DNA of 64,000 nt from Butyricicoccus_B sp017886875 (GTDB taxonomy: Bacteria > Bacillota > Clostridia > Oscillospirales > Butyricicoccaceae): contig OZ007036.1 of the NCBI GenBank assembly GCA_963931655.1, forward strand, positions 868,001-932,000. The letters run 5' to 3'. Positions 26,477-35,838 of this stretch are shown one piece after another. The translations under genes and the position numbers were made by a program. The notes under the pieces are model-generated. The model did no database searches. It saw nothing but the letters and a program-made list of their open reading frames with translations, and had not been told where the DNA came from. The stretch's first letter is position 1. Each line of letters begins with the position of its first letter.

Positions 26477-27216
26477 TAGAAAACATAATGTGATGGGTCT
26501 AATATTTTTCCATCACGCCATACTTCAAAATGCAAATGATTACCTGTTGCAACTCCTGTTGCACCCACTTCTGCTATTTTATCCCCCGCTTTAACTTTAT
26601 CACCTTGTTTTGCAGTTACCTTACTACAATGTGCATAAAGTGTTGAAAAACCATCTGCATGGTCTACTATAATATAATTTCCATAGCTATCACTTGTGCC
26701 GCTTTCTCTAACTGTGCCATCTGCAAAGCTTAATATTTTTTCGCCTTTATCTGCACCTATATCTAATCCATAATGAAAACTCTCCTCACCATTTACAGGG
26801 TGTACTCTCTCGCCAAAATCCGATGTTTTTATGCCGTCTACTGGTTTACAAATTTCAAAATTTAAAACATAAGCTGTTATATCTTCCTCTTTAGGAAAAT
26901 TAGATTGTTCTCTTGATGAAAGCAAATCTTCTGTAAATGGTGCTTCTGCATAAACCATTGCAGTATTATCATCATCTTTATTAAACACCGCAAAAACCGC
27001 TTTTAAATCGCCATTTTCAAAGGTTTGCCCTGCTGCCTCAACCACTTGTTCAGCGGATATTCCTCCGTTTAACGCATCTACAATTTTGGTTTTTAAGCTA
27101 TCAGCCCAAGGCTGATTAGATGTTTTTATTAATACTGCACCTAAAAGTAAACCTGCGGAAAGTAATATCTTTACGTCCCGCAGGGTGATTTTATCAGTGT
27201 TTTTTACACTTGCCAT
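26473..27216 (-). CDS. membrane-anchored M23 (LytM) domain protein, SpoIVFA/SpoIIQ-like
   Basis: One N-terminal transmembrane segment (about residues 16-30), a spacer region, and a C-terminal LytM/M23 domain with HYGLDIGA and HLHFEVW, so the zinc ligands H-x3-D and H-x-H look intact. It is coupled to the M50 protease gene. In Bacillus the regulator SpoIVFA in this position has a decayed M23 domain, so here the domain might still cut peptidoglycan or simply bind it. 247 residues. Gene symbol withheld because SpoIIQ is also similar in layout. Confidence 0.78.
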   Translation of the reverse strand: MASVKNTDKITLRDVKILLSAGLLLGAVLIKTSNQPWADSLKTKIVDALNGGISAEQVVEAAGQTFENGDLKAVFAVFNKDDDNTAMVYAEAPFTEDLLSSREQSNFPKEEDITAYVLNFEICKPVDGIKTSDFGERVHPVNGEESFHYGLDIGADKGEKILSFADGTVRESGTSDSYGNYIIVDHADGFSTLYAHCSKVTAKQGDKVKAGDKIAEVGATGVATGNHLHFEVWRDGKILDPSHYVFY

Positions 27217-27284
27217 TTATATTCACTCCTTAAAAAATTTTTGAGTTTACATAAATATATGCAGAGTGTAAATTTAAAATTCTT

Positions 27285-28397
27285 TTATTTTAAAATAAAG
27301 TATCCTATTAGATTTACGCCTAAAAAGATTATATTTGCAAGTGTAAAATATAATAAATATCTCTTTGTATACTTTGGCACTTCTTTTACAACATATTTAT
27401 ATGAAATTAAACTTGCCATAGATGCAATAAGTGTACCAAGTCCACCAAGATTACTACCGACTAAAAGCGTGTCCCAATGGTCGGTAAACCCAGAAAGCAA
27501 TAATACGGCTGGCACATTGCTTATAACTTGACTTGCACCAAGCACAGTTACAAAATCATTTTTTGTTAATAAACTTTGCACTGCATTATAGAAAAATGGG
27601 GTTCTTCCCATATTGCCTACAAATATGAAAAAGCCCATAAAAGTTAAAAGCAAAGTATAATCTATATTAAATAATGTTTTTTTATCAAAAATTACAATAG
27701 GTACTATCATAATTATAACAAGTAAGTAAAGCTCTATAATCTTTGCTATTGTCAAAAGGCACAAAACAAATAATATAGCATACATTGCAAGTAATTTTTT
27801 ACTTGTAATTTTAGTTTGCTCTAAATCAAGAGCAGCTTCAAGCATTATATTTTTTCTTCCCGCTATAAATAATGCTATCATTGCAAATGATATATCAGCA
27901 TAAGGCAGCATTATATGTATAAAACCAAAAAAGCTCATACCTGATTTTGCATATAAATATAAATTTTGTGGATTGCCTATTGGTGTAAGCATACTACCTA
28001 GATTTGCGGCTATTGTTTGCATAACTACAACAGGTATTACCTCACGCATAAGCCCTGCCATTTTCAAAACCTGAAGTGAAAAGGGCACAAATGTTATAAG
28101 TGCTACATCATTTGTTATTGCCATGCTTGAGAAAAAACAAAGTAAAATCAAAACTGCTTCAAGTTGTCTTTTGTTTTTAACTCTAAGTAGCATACATTCA
28201 CCAAGACTTCTAAAAAAACCTAGTTTTTCTAGTCCTGCCATAACCGCCATAAGCGAAAACAGCAATCCTATTGTATGCCAATCTATATATTCCCCATAAA
28301 GCTTATCTGGTTTTACAAAAAACATTGAAATTATAGCAAGCACCCATGATATAACAAGCAATGCTTCTTGTCTTAACCATGCCATTATTTTTTTCAT
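27285..28397 (-). CDS. SLC13/ArsB-NhaD superfamily permease
   Basis: Integral membrane transporter of the ion-transporter superfamily, about ten helices in 370 residues. The two conserved hairpin motifs are visible: SSMAITNDVALITFVPFSL and SMLTPIGNPQNLYLYA. These fit citrate/dicarboxylate (SLC13), arsenite or Na+/H+ (NhaD) carriers; the substrate cannot be chosen by eye. It overlaps the MATE gene by 4 bp (ATGA), so the two are translated together. Confidence 0.82.
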   Translation of the reverse strand: MKKIMAWLRQEALLVISWVLAIISMFFVKPDKLYGEYIDWHTIGLLFSLMAVMAGLEKLGFFRSLGECMLLRVKNKRQLEAVLILLCFFSSMAITNDVALITFVPFSLQVLKMAGLMREVIPVVVMQTIAANLGSMLTPIGNPQNLYLYAKSGMSFFGFIHIMLPYADISFAMIALFIAGRKNIMLEAALDLEQTKITSKKLLAMYAILFVLCLLTIAKIIELYLLVIIMIVPIVIFDKKTLFNIDYTLLLTFMGFFIFVGNMGRTPFFYNAVQSLLTKNDFVTVLGASQVISNVPAVLLLSGFTDHWDTLLVGSNLGGLGTLIASMASLISYKYVVKEVPKYTKRYLLYFTLANIIFLGVNLIGYFILK

Positions 28398-29791
28398 TCC
28401 CCGTTTTTACTCCTAAGCTCTCTCTTTTGTTCTGTTTGTTTTAAAATCTGTTTAAATCTAATTACAAAAAATGTTGTAGTTGTTGATGCTGCAAGAAAAT
28501 CTGCAATAGGTTCTGCTAAAAATACTGCAAACACTTTATCTTCAAAGAAGTTAGGCAAAATCAATATAAGTGGTATAAGCAGTATAATTTTTCTTAAAAG
28601 AGCTAAAAACAGTGAAATTTTTGCCTCTCCAAGTGCTACAAAGCTTTGCTGAAATGTATTTTGCACACCAAAAACAAAACCAACAGCAAAATAAATCTTC
28701 ATTGCCCAAACAGTTTTCTCTAAAAGTGCGGCATCTTCTGAATTAAATAAACTCGCCATTTGATAAGGGATTGTAAGGGTTGCAATCCAGAACAAAGTTG
28801 AAAAAGTAATTGCTGTTATAGCTGTAAGTTTAACTATTTTTTTCATTCTTTGTGTGTTGCAAGCTCCATAGTTATAACCCAAAATAGGTTGACCACCTTG
28901 AGATAATCCCATTAGTGGAAGTGATAAAATCTGGCTAAGGCTTGTAATAATAGTCATAGCACCTACCGCAGTTTTACCGCCATATTTTAAAAGCGAAACA
29001 TTAAATGTAATAGACAATAAACTTTCTGTGCTTTGCATTACAAAAGGTGACAAACCAAGTGCAATACATGGCATAAGGATTTTAGGCTGTATCTTAGCAT
29101 ATTTCTTTCTTAAACGCAAAATTGTATGCTTAGAGTTAAAAAATACAAGCACCCAAATAGCTGAAATCATCTGTGAACAAACAGTTGCAATAGCTGCACC
29201 CTTTACACCCATATCAAATCCTAAAATTAAAATTGGGTCTAAAATAATATTTATTATAGCACCTATACAAACAGTTGCCATTGCATAACCCGCTTTACCC
29301 TGTGCAGTTATAAAGCCATTCATACCAAGCGAAATTTGTACAAATACTGTACCTAATACATATATGCTTAAATAATCGCTTGCATAGCCGATTGTATCTT
29401 CATTTGCACCAAATTTTAATAAAAGCGGCTCATTAAACACACTAAAAAACACAGTTAATACTAACGCAATACCAATAAGTGCAACAAAACAGTTAGTTAG
29501 TATTTTTTCTGCATCATCATTTCTCTTTTCACCCATAGCTATTGACGCTCTAGGACCGCCACCCATACCGATTAAGGCACTAAATGCAGATATTAGCATA
29601 ATAACTGGAAATGTTACACCTACGCCAGTAAGTGCATCAGAACCAATATTCGGTATATTACCAATAAAAATTCTATCTACAATATTATAAAGCATATTTA
29701 CAAGCTGTGCACATATACACGGTACAGCAAGTTTAAACAGCAATTTACCTATAGGCTCTGTACCAAGCTCTGATTGTTGTTGTTTTTCCAT
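28394..29791 (-). CDS. MATE family efflux transporter
   Basis: Twelve-helix multidrug/toxin exporter driven by Na+ or H+. PIGKLLFKLAVPCICAQLVNMLYNI is a typical first helix; the internal repeat is seen around NPILIL-like DPILILGFDMGVKGAA and QGGQPILGYNYGA. About 465 residues from the start at 29791, which follows AAAGGA; an upstream extension to 29824 lacks a binding site. Substrate unknown. Confidence 0.88.
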   Translation of the reverse strand: MEKQQQSELGTEPIGKLLFKLAVPCICAQLVNMLYNIVDRIFIGNIPNIGSDALTGVGVTFPVIMLISAFSALIGMGGGPRASIAMGEKRNDDAEKILTNCFVALIGIALVLTVFFSVFNEPLLLKFGANEDTIGYASDYLSIYVLGTVFVQISLGMNGFITAQGKAGYAMATVCIGAIINIILDPILILGFDMGVKGAAIATVCSQMISAIWVLVFFNSKHTILRLRKKYAKIQPKILMPCIALGLSPFVMQSTESLLSITFNVSLLKYGGKTAVGAMTIITSLSQILSLPLMGLSQGGQPILGYNYGACNTQRMKKIVKLTAITAITFSTLFWIATLTIPYQMASLFNSEDAALLEKTVWAMKIYFAVGFVFGVQNTFQQSFVALGEAKISLFLALLRKIILLIPLILILPNFFEDKVFAVFLAEPIADFLAASTTTTFFVIRFKQILKQTEQKRELRSKNGE

Positions 29792-29816
29792 TTTGATTTT
29801 TCCTTTCCAAAATAAA

Positions 29817-29846
29817 CGGGGCAAGGAAATTTATTTTCCTCCCCCG
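29817..29846 (-). terminator. terminator between udp and the MATE gene
   Basis: Outer stem CGGGG/CCCCG and inner stem AGGAAA/TTTCCT around a short loop, followed on the minus strand by TTTATTTT. Confidence 0.65.
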
Positions 29847-29852
29847 ATTTTA

Positions 29853-30608
29853 TTATTTATCACGTTCTATAAGAAGTTTTAATGCTTCAACCGCAGTTTT
29901 AACTCCTCTTTCAGCCGCATCTTTTGCGATTGTATCCGCTTTATCATTATCCGCATTCCAAAGCACATTTAAAACTGCACCACATCTAACTTTTAAAACA
30001 GCAGAAACAGTAAACAGTGCCGCCGCTTCCATTTCACTAGTTAAAGCACCGCCCGCTTTCCATGCTTTCCACTTCATTTCAAGCTCATCTGCTATTGCTT
30101 GTACCTTTGGTCTAAGCTCACCATAAAAGCTGTCCTTTGACTGTATAACTCCCGTATGATATCTATAACCTAGTTTTTGTGCTGCATCTCTAAGAGCAAG
30201 TGTTACATCAAAATTAGCAACCGCTGGAAACTCTATTGGTAAATATTCTCTACTTGTTCCCTCTTGACGAATAGAAGCTGTAGCTATACAAATATCACCC
30301 GCTAAAACATTATCTTGCATACCGCCTGATGTGCCAACTCTAATAAAAGTATGTGCTCCACATTCCACAAGCTCCTCAAGTGCAATAGCTGCTGATGGCC
30401 CACCTATACCAGTTGAGCATACACCAACCTGTACGCCATTTAAATGGCCTGTGTAAAGCGTATATTCTCTATTAGAAGCTAACTTCTTAGGATTATCAAA
30501 TAACTGTGCAATTTTTTCACATCTTGCAGGGTCACCTGGTAAAATAACATAACCACCTATTTCACCTTTTGTTATTTGAATATGCATTTGTTTGCCATCT
30601 ACTAACAT
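29853..30608 (-). CDS. udp: uridine phosphorylase
   Basis: Nucleoside phosphorylase of the NP-I family that splits uridine into uracil and ribose-1-phosphate for salvage. The sequence follows E. coli Udp closely: VILPGDPARCEKIA, KLASNREYTLYTG, CSTGIGGPSAAIALEEL, FIRVGTSGG, SIRQEGTSREYLPIEFPAVA and SEMEAAALFTV (ribose-binding Glu-Met-Glu). 251 residues, full length. It overlaps the DUF951 gene by one base. Confidence 0.88.
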   Translation of the reverse strand: MLVDGKQMHIQITKGEIGGYVILPGDPARCEKIAQLFDNPKKLASNREYTLYTGHLNGVQVGVCSTGIGGPSAAIALEELVECGAHTFIRVGTSGGMQDNVLAGDICIATASIRQEGTSREYLPIEFPAVANFDVTLALRDAAQKLGYRYHTGVIQSKDSFYGELRPKVQAIADELEMKWKAWKAGGALTSEMEAAALFTVSAVLKVRCGAVLNVLWNADNDKADTIAKDAAERGVKTAVEALKLLIERDK

Positions 30609-30793
30609 TATGCTTCCTCCCTTTTCACAGATTTAATGTTTTTTTCTGCTTTTGAACGTGCAATCATAACTTCTCTGCCACATACTTGACATTTTAATTT
30701 AAAATCCATACCTGTCCTAAGCACTAACCACTCTTTGCTACCACAAGGATGTGGTTTTTTCATAGTAAGTTTATCACCAACCTGAATATCCAT
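30608..30793 (-). CDS. DUF951 family protein
   Basis: Protein of 61 residues of the DUF951 family common in Firmicutes. HPCGSKEWLVLRTGMDFKLKC and CGREVMIARSKAEKNIK are the family pattern, and CxxC (CQVCG) plus the upstream Cys may bind zinc. Function unknown; it is often found near DNA- or RNA-related genes. It is the first gene of the udp operon, right behind a good promoter. Confidence 0.88.
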   Translation of the reverse strand: MDIQVGDKLTMKKPHPCGSKEWLVLRTGMDFKLKCQVCGREVMIARSKAEKNIKSVKREEA

Positions 30794-30833
30794 TAGCCCT
30801 CACCTCATTTACTCCACATTTTATATATACTAA

Positions 30834-30863
30834 AGTATAGCATAATAATTTTATTTTTGTAAA
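30834..30863 (-). promoter_or_regulatory. promoter of the DUF951-udp operon
   Basis: TTTACA, an 18-bp spacer and TATACT on the minus strand, about 40 bp before the start. Confidence 0.6.
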
Positions 30864-30931
30864 GATTACGGAATTTGCTGCATATATATAAATCAGCATG
30901 ATATAAAAAATCCCAAGGAGGTTTGGTAAAT

Positions 30932-31825
30932 ATGAATACATATATGCCTGAAGGAGTAAAACAAAACAATAATAATGTTGACTTGCAAACAGCCAAAGAG
31001 CAAGGTTTAATTTTAGAAGGTATTGCAGTTTCTTGTGATGCTGAGCACAATCTAATTGTTGATATAAACGGTAAAAAAGGAATTATACCAAGAGAAGAAT
31101 GTGCAAGCGGAATTGCAAGCGGCAAAACAAGAGATATAGCAATTTTATCACGAGTTGGCAAGCCTGTCTGTTTTATTATAACCGATATTTTAGAAGATAA
31201 AATTATTTTATCTCGCAGACTGGCTCAGGAACAAGCTCTTGATTATATGCTTAATAATCTTAAATCTGGTGATATAATCTCCGCTTGTGTAACCCATTTA
31301 GAGCCTTTTGGTGCATTTGTAGATATTGGCTGTGGTGTTGTATCCTTTATAGGCATAGAAAACATATCTGTTTCAAGAATAACCCACCCATCAGAGCGTT
31401 TTGAATGTGGTCAAATGATACATGCAGCTGTTTTGTATACCGATAAAGAAACAAAAAGAGTGCATTTAACACACAGAGAACTGCTTGGAACATGGGAACA
31501 AAATGCAAGTTTATTTAGTGCTGGTGAAACAGTCAGAGGTATTGTCAGAAGTATAGAGCCTTATGGTATTTTTATTGAGCTTGCACCTAATTTATCTGGT
31601 CTTTCAGAAAGAAAAACCGGTCTAAATGAAGGTGACTCAGTTTCAGTTTATATAAAATCCATTATACCTGAGCGAATGAAAATAAAACTCAACATTATAG
31701 ATAAACTACCGAAAACCCAATCTAAATTTAACTATTTTATAAAAAGTGGTCATATAGATAAATGGGTTTACTCGCCTGAATGTTGTGATAATAAATATAT
31801 TGCAACTAACTTTATAGAAAATTAA
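30932..31825 (+). CDS. S1 RNA-binding domain protein
   Basis: Cytoplasmic RNA-binding protein of 297 residues with two clear S1 domains, one starting GDIISACVTHLEPFGAFVDIG (about residue 110) and one GETVRGIVRSIEPYGIFIEL (about residue 195). An N-terminal S1-like region (GLILEGIAVSCD, about residues 25-85) is more divergent. It resembles the short ribosomal-protein-S1-like proteins of Clostridia rather than six-repeat S1. The start at 30932 has AAGGAGG 10 bp upstream. Precise role in translation or mRNA decay is unknown. Confidence 0.82.
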   Translation: MNTYMPEGVKQNNNNVDLQTAKEQGLILEGIAVSCDAEHNLIVDINGKKGIIPREECASGIASGKTRDIAILSRVGKPVCFIITDILEDKIILSRRLAQEQALDYMLNNLKSGDIISACVTHLEPFGAFVDIGCGVVSFIGIENISVSRITHPSERFECGQMIHAAVLYTDKETKRVHLTHRELLGTWEQNASLFSAGETVRGIVRSIEPYGIFIELAPNLSGLSERKTGLNEGDSVSVYIKSIIPERMKIKLNIIDKLPKTQSKFNYFIKSGHIDKWVYSPECCDNKYIATNFIEN

Positions 31826-31829
31826 ATTT

Positions 31830-33083
31830 TTATAAATCCGTCAAATTGGCGGATTTTATTTTTTGCCAATAGTTAAATGCGGCTTGCTCATTTTTGTTTT
31901 CGCCATATTCATAATATTTTGTGCCTTTAAGCTCGTCTGGCAAATACTGCTGTGGAGTCCAGTGATATCTATAATCATGTGGATATTTATATGTTAAACC
32001 TCTACCGAGTTTTTTTGCACCATCATAATGACAATCTTTTAAATGCTGTGGTATATCGCCTGTTTTTCCCTGTCTTATATCAGCTAAAGCAGCATCTATC
32101 GCACAAATAGCCGAATTTGATTTAGGTGCAGTTGCAAGCAGTATAACAGCCTCAGCAAGCGGTATACGAGCTTCTGGCAAACCTAACTGAAAGGCTGAAT
32201 CTATACATGATTTAACAATACTAATAGCTTGTGGATAAGCTAAACCTATATCCTCACTTGCCATAACTAACATACGCCTTGAAGCTGAAATTATATCCCC
32301 TGCTTCAATAAGTCTTGCAAGATAATGAAGTGCTGCATCTACATCTGAACCTCTAACCGATTTTTGAAATGCGGATAATATATCATAATGAGAGTCACCA
32401 TCTCTATCATATCGCATATTAGAACGCTGTGAAACTGCCTTTGCATCTTCTATACTTATTTCATCTTTTGCACTGCTAACTAAAAATTCTACTGCATTTA
32501 AAGCCTTTCTAACATCTCCACCACAGCCATATGATATAATATTTATAACTTCATCGCTATATTTTATATTATCTGCTATTATTTCAAATGCACGTTTTAC
32601 AGCTTTTTTAATTTCATCTACTGAAACAGGTTTAAACTCAAAAACTGTACATCGGCTTAAAATCGCATTATATACATAAAAGTATGGGTTTTCTGTTGTA
32701 GATGCTATAAGAGTAATTCTACCATCTTCTATAAATTCTAATAAACTTTGTTGTTGCTTTTTATTAAAATATTGTATCTCATCAAGATAAACTAACGCAC
32801 CATTTGGAGTTAAAAAAGTGTCTAGTTCATCTATAATTTGTCTTATATCCTGAATAGATGCGGTTGTTGCATTTAATTTATAAAGTTTTCTATCAGTTTG
32901 TTTAGCAATTATAGATGCAACTGTTGTTTTTCCAACACCTGATGGACCATAAAAAATCATATTAGGAATTTGTCCACTATCTATTATACGTTTTAAAATT
33001 CCGTTTTCACCAAGCAAATGAGTTTGACCTACAACATCATAGAGTGTTTGTGGTCTTATTCTTTCTGCTAAAGGTTTATACAT
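31830..33083 (-). CDS. rarA: replication-associated recombination protein RarA (AAA+ ATPase)
   Basis: Clamp-loader-like AAA+ ATPase acting at stalled replication forks (RarA/MgsA/WRNIP1). PLAERIRPQTLYDVVGQTHLLG is the family start; FYGPSGVGKTT is Walker A, YLDEIQYF Walker B, ASTTENPYF sensor 1 and the C-terminal tetramerisation domain carries ASEDIGLAYPQA and LATAPKSNSA. 417 residues, full length. It is divergent from hisC and convergent with the S1 gene. Confidence 0.95.
   Translation of the reverse strand: MYKPLAERIRPQTLYDVVGQTHLLGENGILKRIIDSGQIPNMIFYGPSGVGKTTVASIIAKQTDRKLYKLNATTASIQDIRQIIDELDTFLTPNGALVYLDEIQYFNKKQQQSLLEFIEDGRITLIASTTENPYFYVYNAILSRCTVFEFKPVSVDEIKKAVKRAFEIIADNIKYSDEVINIISYGCGGDVRKALNAVEFLVSSAKDEISIEDAKAVSQRSNMRYDRDGDSHYDILSAFQKSVRGSDVDAALHYLARLIEAGDIISASRRMLVMASEDIGLAYPQAISIVKSCIDSAFQLGLPEARIPLAEAVILLATAPKSNSAICAIDAALADIRQGKTGDIPQHLKDCHYDGAKKLGRGLTYKYPHDYRYHWTPQQYLPDELKGTKYYEYGENKNEQAAFNYWQKIKSANLTDL
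31834..31862 (+). terminator. terminator after the S1 protein gene
   Basis: AAATCCG/CGGATTT stem with a 9-nt loop and TTATTTTTT tail; it overlaps the last codons of the convergent rarA. Confidence 0.55.
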
Positions 33084-33142
33084 TTATAAATCCCCTTTTA
33101 ATTATTTTATTTTTAATTATATCATAATAAAACTAAATATGC

Positions 33143-33171
33143 TTGACGTTTTTACTTTAACATGTTAATAT
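33143..33171 (+). promoter_or_regulatory. promoter of hisC
   Basis: TTGACG, a 17-bp spacer and TAATAT, 35 bp before the start codon. Confidence 0.6.
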
Positions 33172-33206
33172 ATTAAAAACAAAACTTTATCTTTGAGGTG
33201 AATATA

Positions 33207-34262
33207 ATGTGTAAGCCATGGGCAGATAAACTTAGAAAAATACAGCCTTATGTCGCTGGTGAGCAATCTAAAAACCCTAATATTATAAAATTAAATGCAA
33301 ACGAAAACCCTTATCCGCCTTCTCCTAAAGTAAAAGAGGTTTTATCTAATTTTAATACAGATAATTTAAAAAAATATCCCGCTTCTGACGCTTTAGAACT
33401 AAAAACTGCTCTTGCTAAAGCTTATAACTTAAATGAAAACCAAATTTTTATGGGCAATGGCTCTGATGATGTACTAGCTCTTTGTTTTCAGGCGTTTTTC
33501 TGCTCTGATAAGCCTATTTTATTCCCAGACCTTACTTATTCTTTTTATCCTGTTTGGTGTTCACTTTTTAAAACACCTTATAAAAATATCCCTCTTGATG
33601 AAAATTTCCGTATAAATCCAGATGATTATAAAGAAGAAAATGGCGGTGTAATACTGCCTAATCCTAACGCTCCAACTGGTATTTATGAAAACCTTGACTT
33701 TATAGAAAAGATTTTAAATAATAACACAGACTGCATAGTTATAATAGATGAAGCTTATATTGATTTTGGTGGTGAAAGTACGATTTCTCTGCTTGATAAA
33801 TATGAAAACCTTGTTGTAGTTCAAACTATGAGTAAATCACGTTCTCTTGCAGGTCTTCGTGTAGGTTATGCTTTTGCAAGTGCTGAGCTTATTTCTGTTT
33901 TAGAGGCAGTTAAAAATTCTTATAACTCGTACACTATGGATAGCATAGCTATATCTGCTGCCGCTGCTTCGCTTGCTGATGATGAGTATTTTAAAGATAC
34001 ATGCAATAAAATAATAAACACCCGTCAAAAAACTATACAATCTTTAGAAAAACTAGGTTTTGATGTTGTGCCAAGTATGGCTAACTTTATACTTGCAACT
34101 CATAAATCTGTAAAAGCTGTAGATATATTTGAAAAACTCAAAGCTCAAAATATATTTGTAAGATATTTTAAAATCCCAAGAATAGATAATTACCTTAGAA
34201 TTACAATCGGAACAGATGATGAAATGGATAAATTATTTTATGCCTTGAAAAATTTATTATAA
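33207..34262 (+). CDS. hisC: histidinol-phosphate aminotransferase family protein
   Basis: PLP-dependent aminotransferase of fold type I. KLNANENPYPPSP is the typical HisC substrate-loop start; FMGNGSDDVLAL, PNPNAPTG, IIDEAYIDFGG and SKSRSLAGLRVGY (PLP Lys near residue 210) follow. 351 residues, normal. No other his gene is nearby, so it may also serve aromatic amino acids, as lone HisC proteins do in some bacteria. Start at 33207 rather than GTG 33198, which is part of the GAGGTG binding site. Confidence 0.9.
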   Translation: MCKPWADKLRKIQPYVAGEQSKNPNIIKLNANENPYPPSPKVKEVLSNFNTDNLKKYPASDALELKTALAKAYNLNENQIFMGNGSDDVLALCFQAFFCSDKPILFPDLTYSFYPVWCSLFKTPYKNIPLDENFRINPDDYKEENGGVILPNPNAPTGIYENLDFIEKILNNNTDCIVIIDEAYIDFGGESTISLLDKYENLVVVQTMSKSRSLAGLRVGYAFASAELISVLEAVKNSYNSYTMDSIAISAAAASLADDEYFKDTCNKIINTRQKTIQSLEKLGFDVVPSMANFILATHKSVKAVDIFEKLKAQNIFVRYFKIPRIDNYLRITIGTDDEMDKLFYALKNLL

Positions 34263-34274
34263 ATCAAATTTTAG

Positions 34275-34305
34275 ACAGAGTAATGTTATATTACTCTGTT
34301 TTTAT
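34275..34305 (+). terminator. terminator after hisC
   Basis: Ten-bp repeat ACAGAGTAAT/ATTACTCTGT with a 5-nt loop and TTTTTATT tail. Confidence 0.8.
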
Positions 34306-34377
34306 TATGTATAGATTTTTATTTATATATAATGTATAATTACTTTGTATACTTATTTTGTAATCGAGGTCAATAAT

Positions 34378-34746
34378 ATGAATACAAAAATTTTTATAGA
34401 ACAACTCAAACAATGTGATGTTGATACTGATAAAGCTATTTCACGTTTTATGGGTAATGAAGATTTATTTATTAGATTTATGCTAAAATTACCTGAATGT
34501 ATGAAATTTGATGAAATGTTTAAATATTTAGATGATGAAAATGAAGAAGAATTTTATATGCTTATTCATAATTTAAAAAGCAATTCTGGTAATTTAGGAG
34601 TAAATAAAATTGCCGATTGTGCTCAAGCCATTTTAGTAGAATTTAGAGCATCAAAATTTGTACATAAGAAAAAATTATACTCTATTTTAGAAGAAGCTAA
34701 AACAGAAAGTGAACTAATAGCCGAATTATTAGCAAAATATAATTAA
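34378..34746 (+). CDS. HPt domain phosphotransfer protein
   Basis: Small all-helical protein of 122 residues with LIHNLKSNSGNLG, in which His64 is the expected phosphorylated residue of a histidine phosphotransfer (HPt) domain. It would carry phosphate between the receiver domain of a hybrid kinase and a response regulator. The start at 34378 follows GAGG. It is the first gene of a three-gene phosphorelay operon, 11 bp before the response regulator. Confidence 0.85.
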   Translation: MNTKIFIEQLKQCDVDTDKAISRFMGNEDLFIRFMLKLPECMKFDEMFKYLDDENEEEFYMLIHNLKSNSGNLGVNKIADCAQAILVEFRASKFVHKKKLYSILEEAKTESELIAELLAKYN

Positions 34747-34757
34747 GGGGGATAATC

Positions 34758-35816
34758 ATGAGAAATACATTAATTATCATAGATGATAACGAGCTTGATT
34801 TAGCAATTTTAAATGAAATATTCAAAGATGTTTTTCAAGTTAAGTGTTTTTCAAACTCACCAAAGGCTATAAACTATTTGCATGAAAATGAAGCATCAGT
34901 TGCTATTATACTGCTTGATATTTGTTTAGGTAAAACTGGTGCGGGCTTTAGTGTTTTACAGCATATACAAGGACATAAGTCACTTAAAAATATACCTATT
35001 GTGCTTATAACCTCCGACGCTAACGAACTATATGTAAAAGAAGCTGTAAAAAATGGTGCGACAGATTTTCTTGTAAAGCCTGTTGACCCACATTCTGTAA
35101 GAGAACGTGTAACTCAAGTTTTAAAAAGAGTATGGTCAGAAGATGAATTTTGCATAGGCGAAAAAGCATTGCAAGATACGGGAAAAATTGATGTTGAATT
35201 TACAATTGATGAAATAAAGCAACTATCTAAGCAAACATTAGATAAAATACAAGCTCTTTGTAAAATACGAAATATAATATCAATATCTGAATGTACTGCA
35301 ATACATAAAATAACAACTATCCTTGCAAATTCATATTTAAAAACTGCCGATTGTATGATTGATGAAATAGATGCTGAAATGATTGGTTATGCATCTACTT
35401 TCTATGATATAGGTAGACTAGGTATACCTGATAACTTTATACAATCAGATTTTGATAGTAATTTCTCTGATGTATACGCTAAACACATATATATAGGTCA
35501 TGATTTTTTTGTTGCTAATCAAATAAATAATAAATTTTATGACTATTGTGCTGAAATAGCCTATTGGCATCATAAAAACTTTGATGGCTCAGGTTATCCT
35601 CAAACTGATACTTTTGATATACCTATAAGTGCTCAATTAGTAAAAACTGCTATTAGATTTTATTTCTATGCTCAAAAATTTAAAAACCATTCCAAAACAT
35701 TAGACCGCATATTAAATAGTTTATCTAGTGAAATAAATCATTCTATCTCTTATCAAATGTATGAGCTTGTAAAAAATTCTTATGAAGCTCTTGATATATT
35801 AATAAGTGAAATATAA
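34758..35816 (+). CDS. response regulator with degenerate HD-GYP output domain
   Basis: Residues 1-125 form an intact receiver: IIDDNE acidic pocket, phospho-acceptor Asp54 in LLDICLG and Lys107 in FLVKPVD. Residues about 150-345 resemble an HD-GYP cyclic-di-GMP phosphodiesterase: DIGRLGIPD, GHDFF, YWHHKNFDGSGYP. The defining His-Asp pair is lost (YD at 216-217 where HD is expected) and the later metal Asp (normally in IADxYDA) is absent, since the segment reads VKTAIRFYFYA. It is therefore probably unable to hydrolyse c-di-GMP. GGGG lies before the start. 352 residues. Confidence 0.82.
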   Translation: MRNTLIIIDDNELDLAILNEIFKDVFQVKCFSNSPKAINYLHENEASVAIILLDICLGKTGAGFSVLQHIQGHKSLKNIPIVLITSDANELYVKEAVKNGATDFLVKPVDPHSVRERVTQVLKRVWSEDEFCIGEKALQDTGKIDVEFTIDEIKQLSKQTLDKIQALCKIRNIISISECTAIHKITTILANSYLKTADCMIDEIDAEMIGYASTFYDIGRLGIPDNFIQSDFDSNFSDVYAKHIYIGHDFFVANQINNKFYDYCAEIAYWHHKNFDGSGYPQTDTFDIPISAQLVKTAIRFYFYAQKFKNHSKTLDRILNSLSSEINHSISYQMYELVKNSYEALDILISEI

Positions 35817-35838
35817 CAATTTATGGGGTAGACTTAAA

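Noticed and set aside
30805..31161. Minus-strand frame of 118 codons over the start of the S1 protein gene
   Set aside because: The plus strand encodes a clear S1 protein with a strong ribosome binding site; the minus frame also overlaps the DUF951 promoter.
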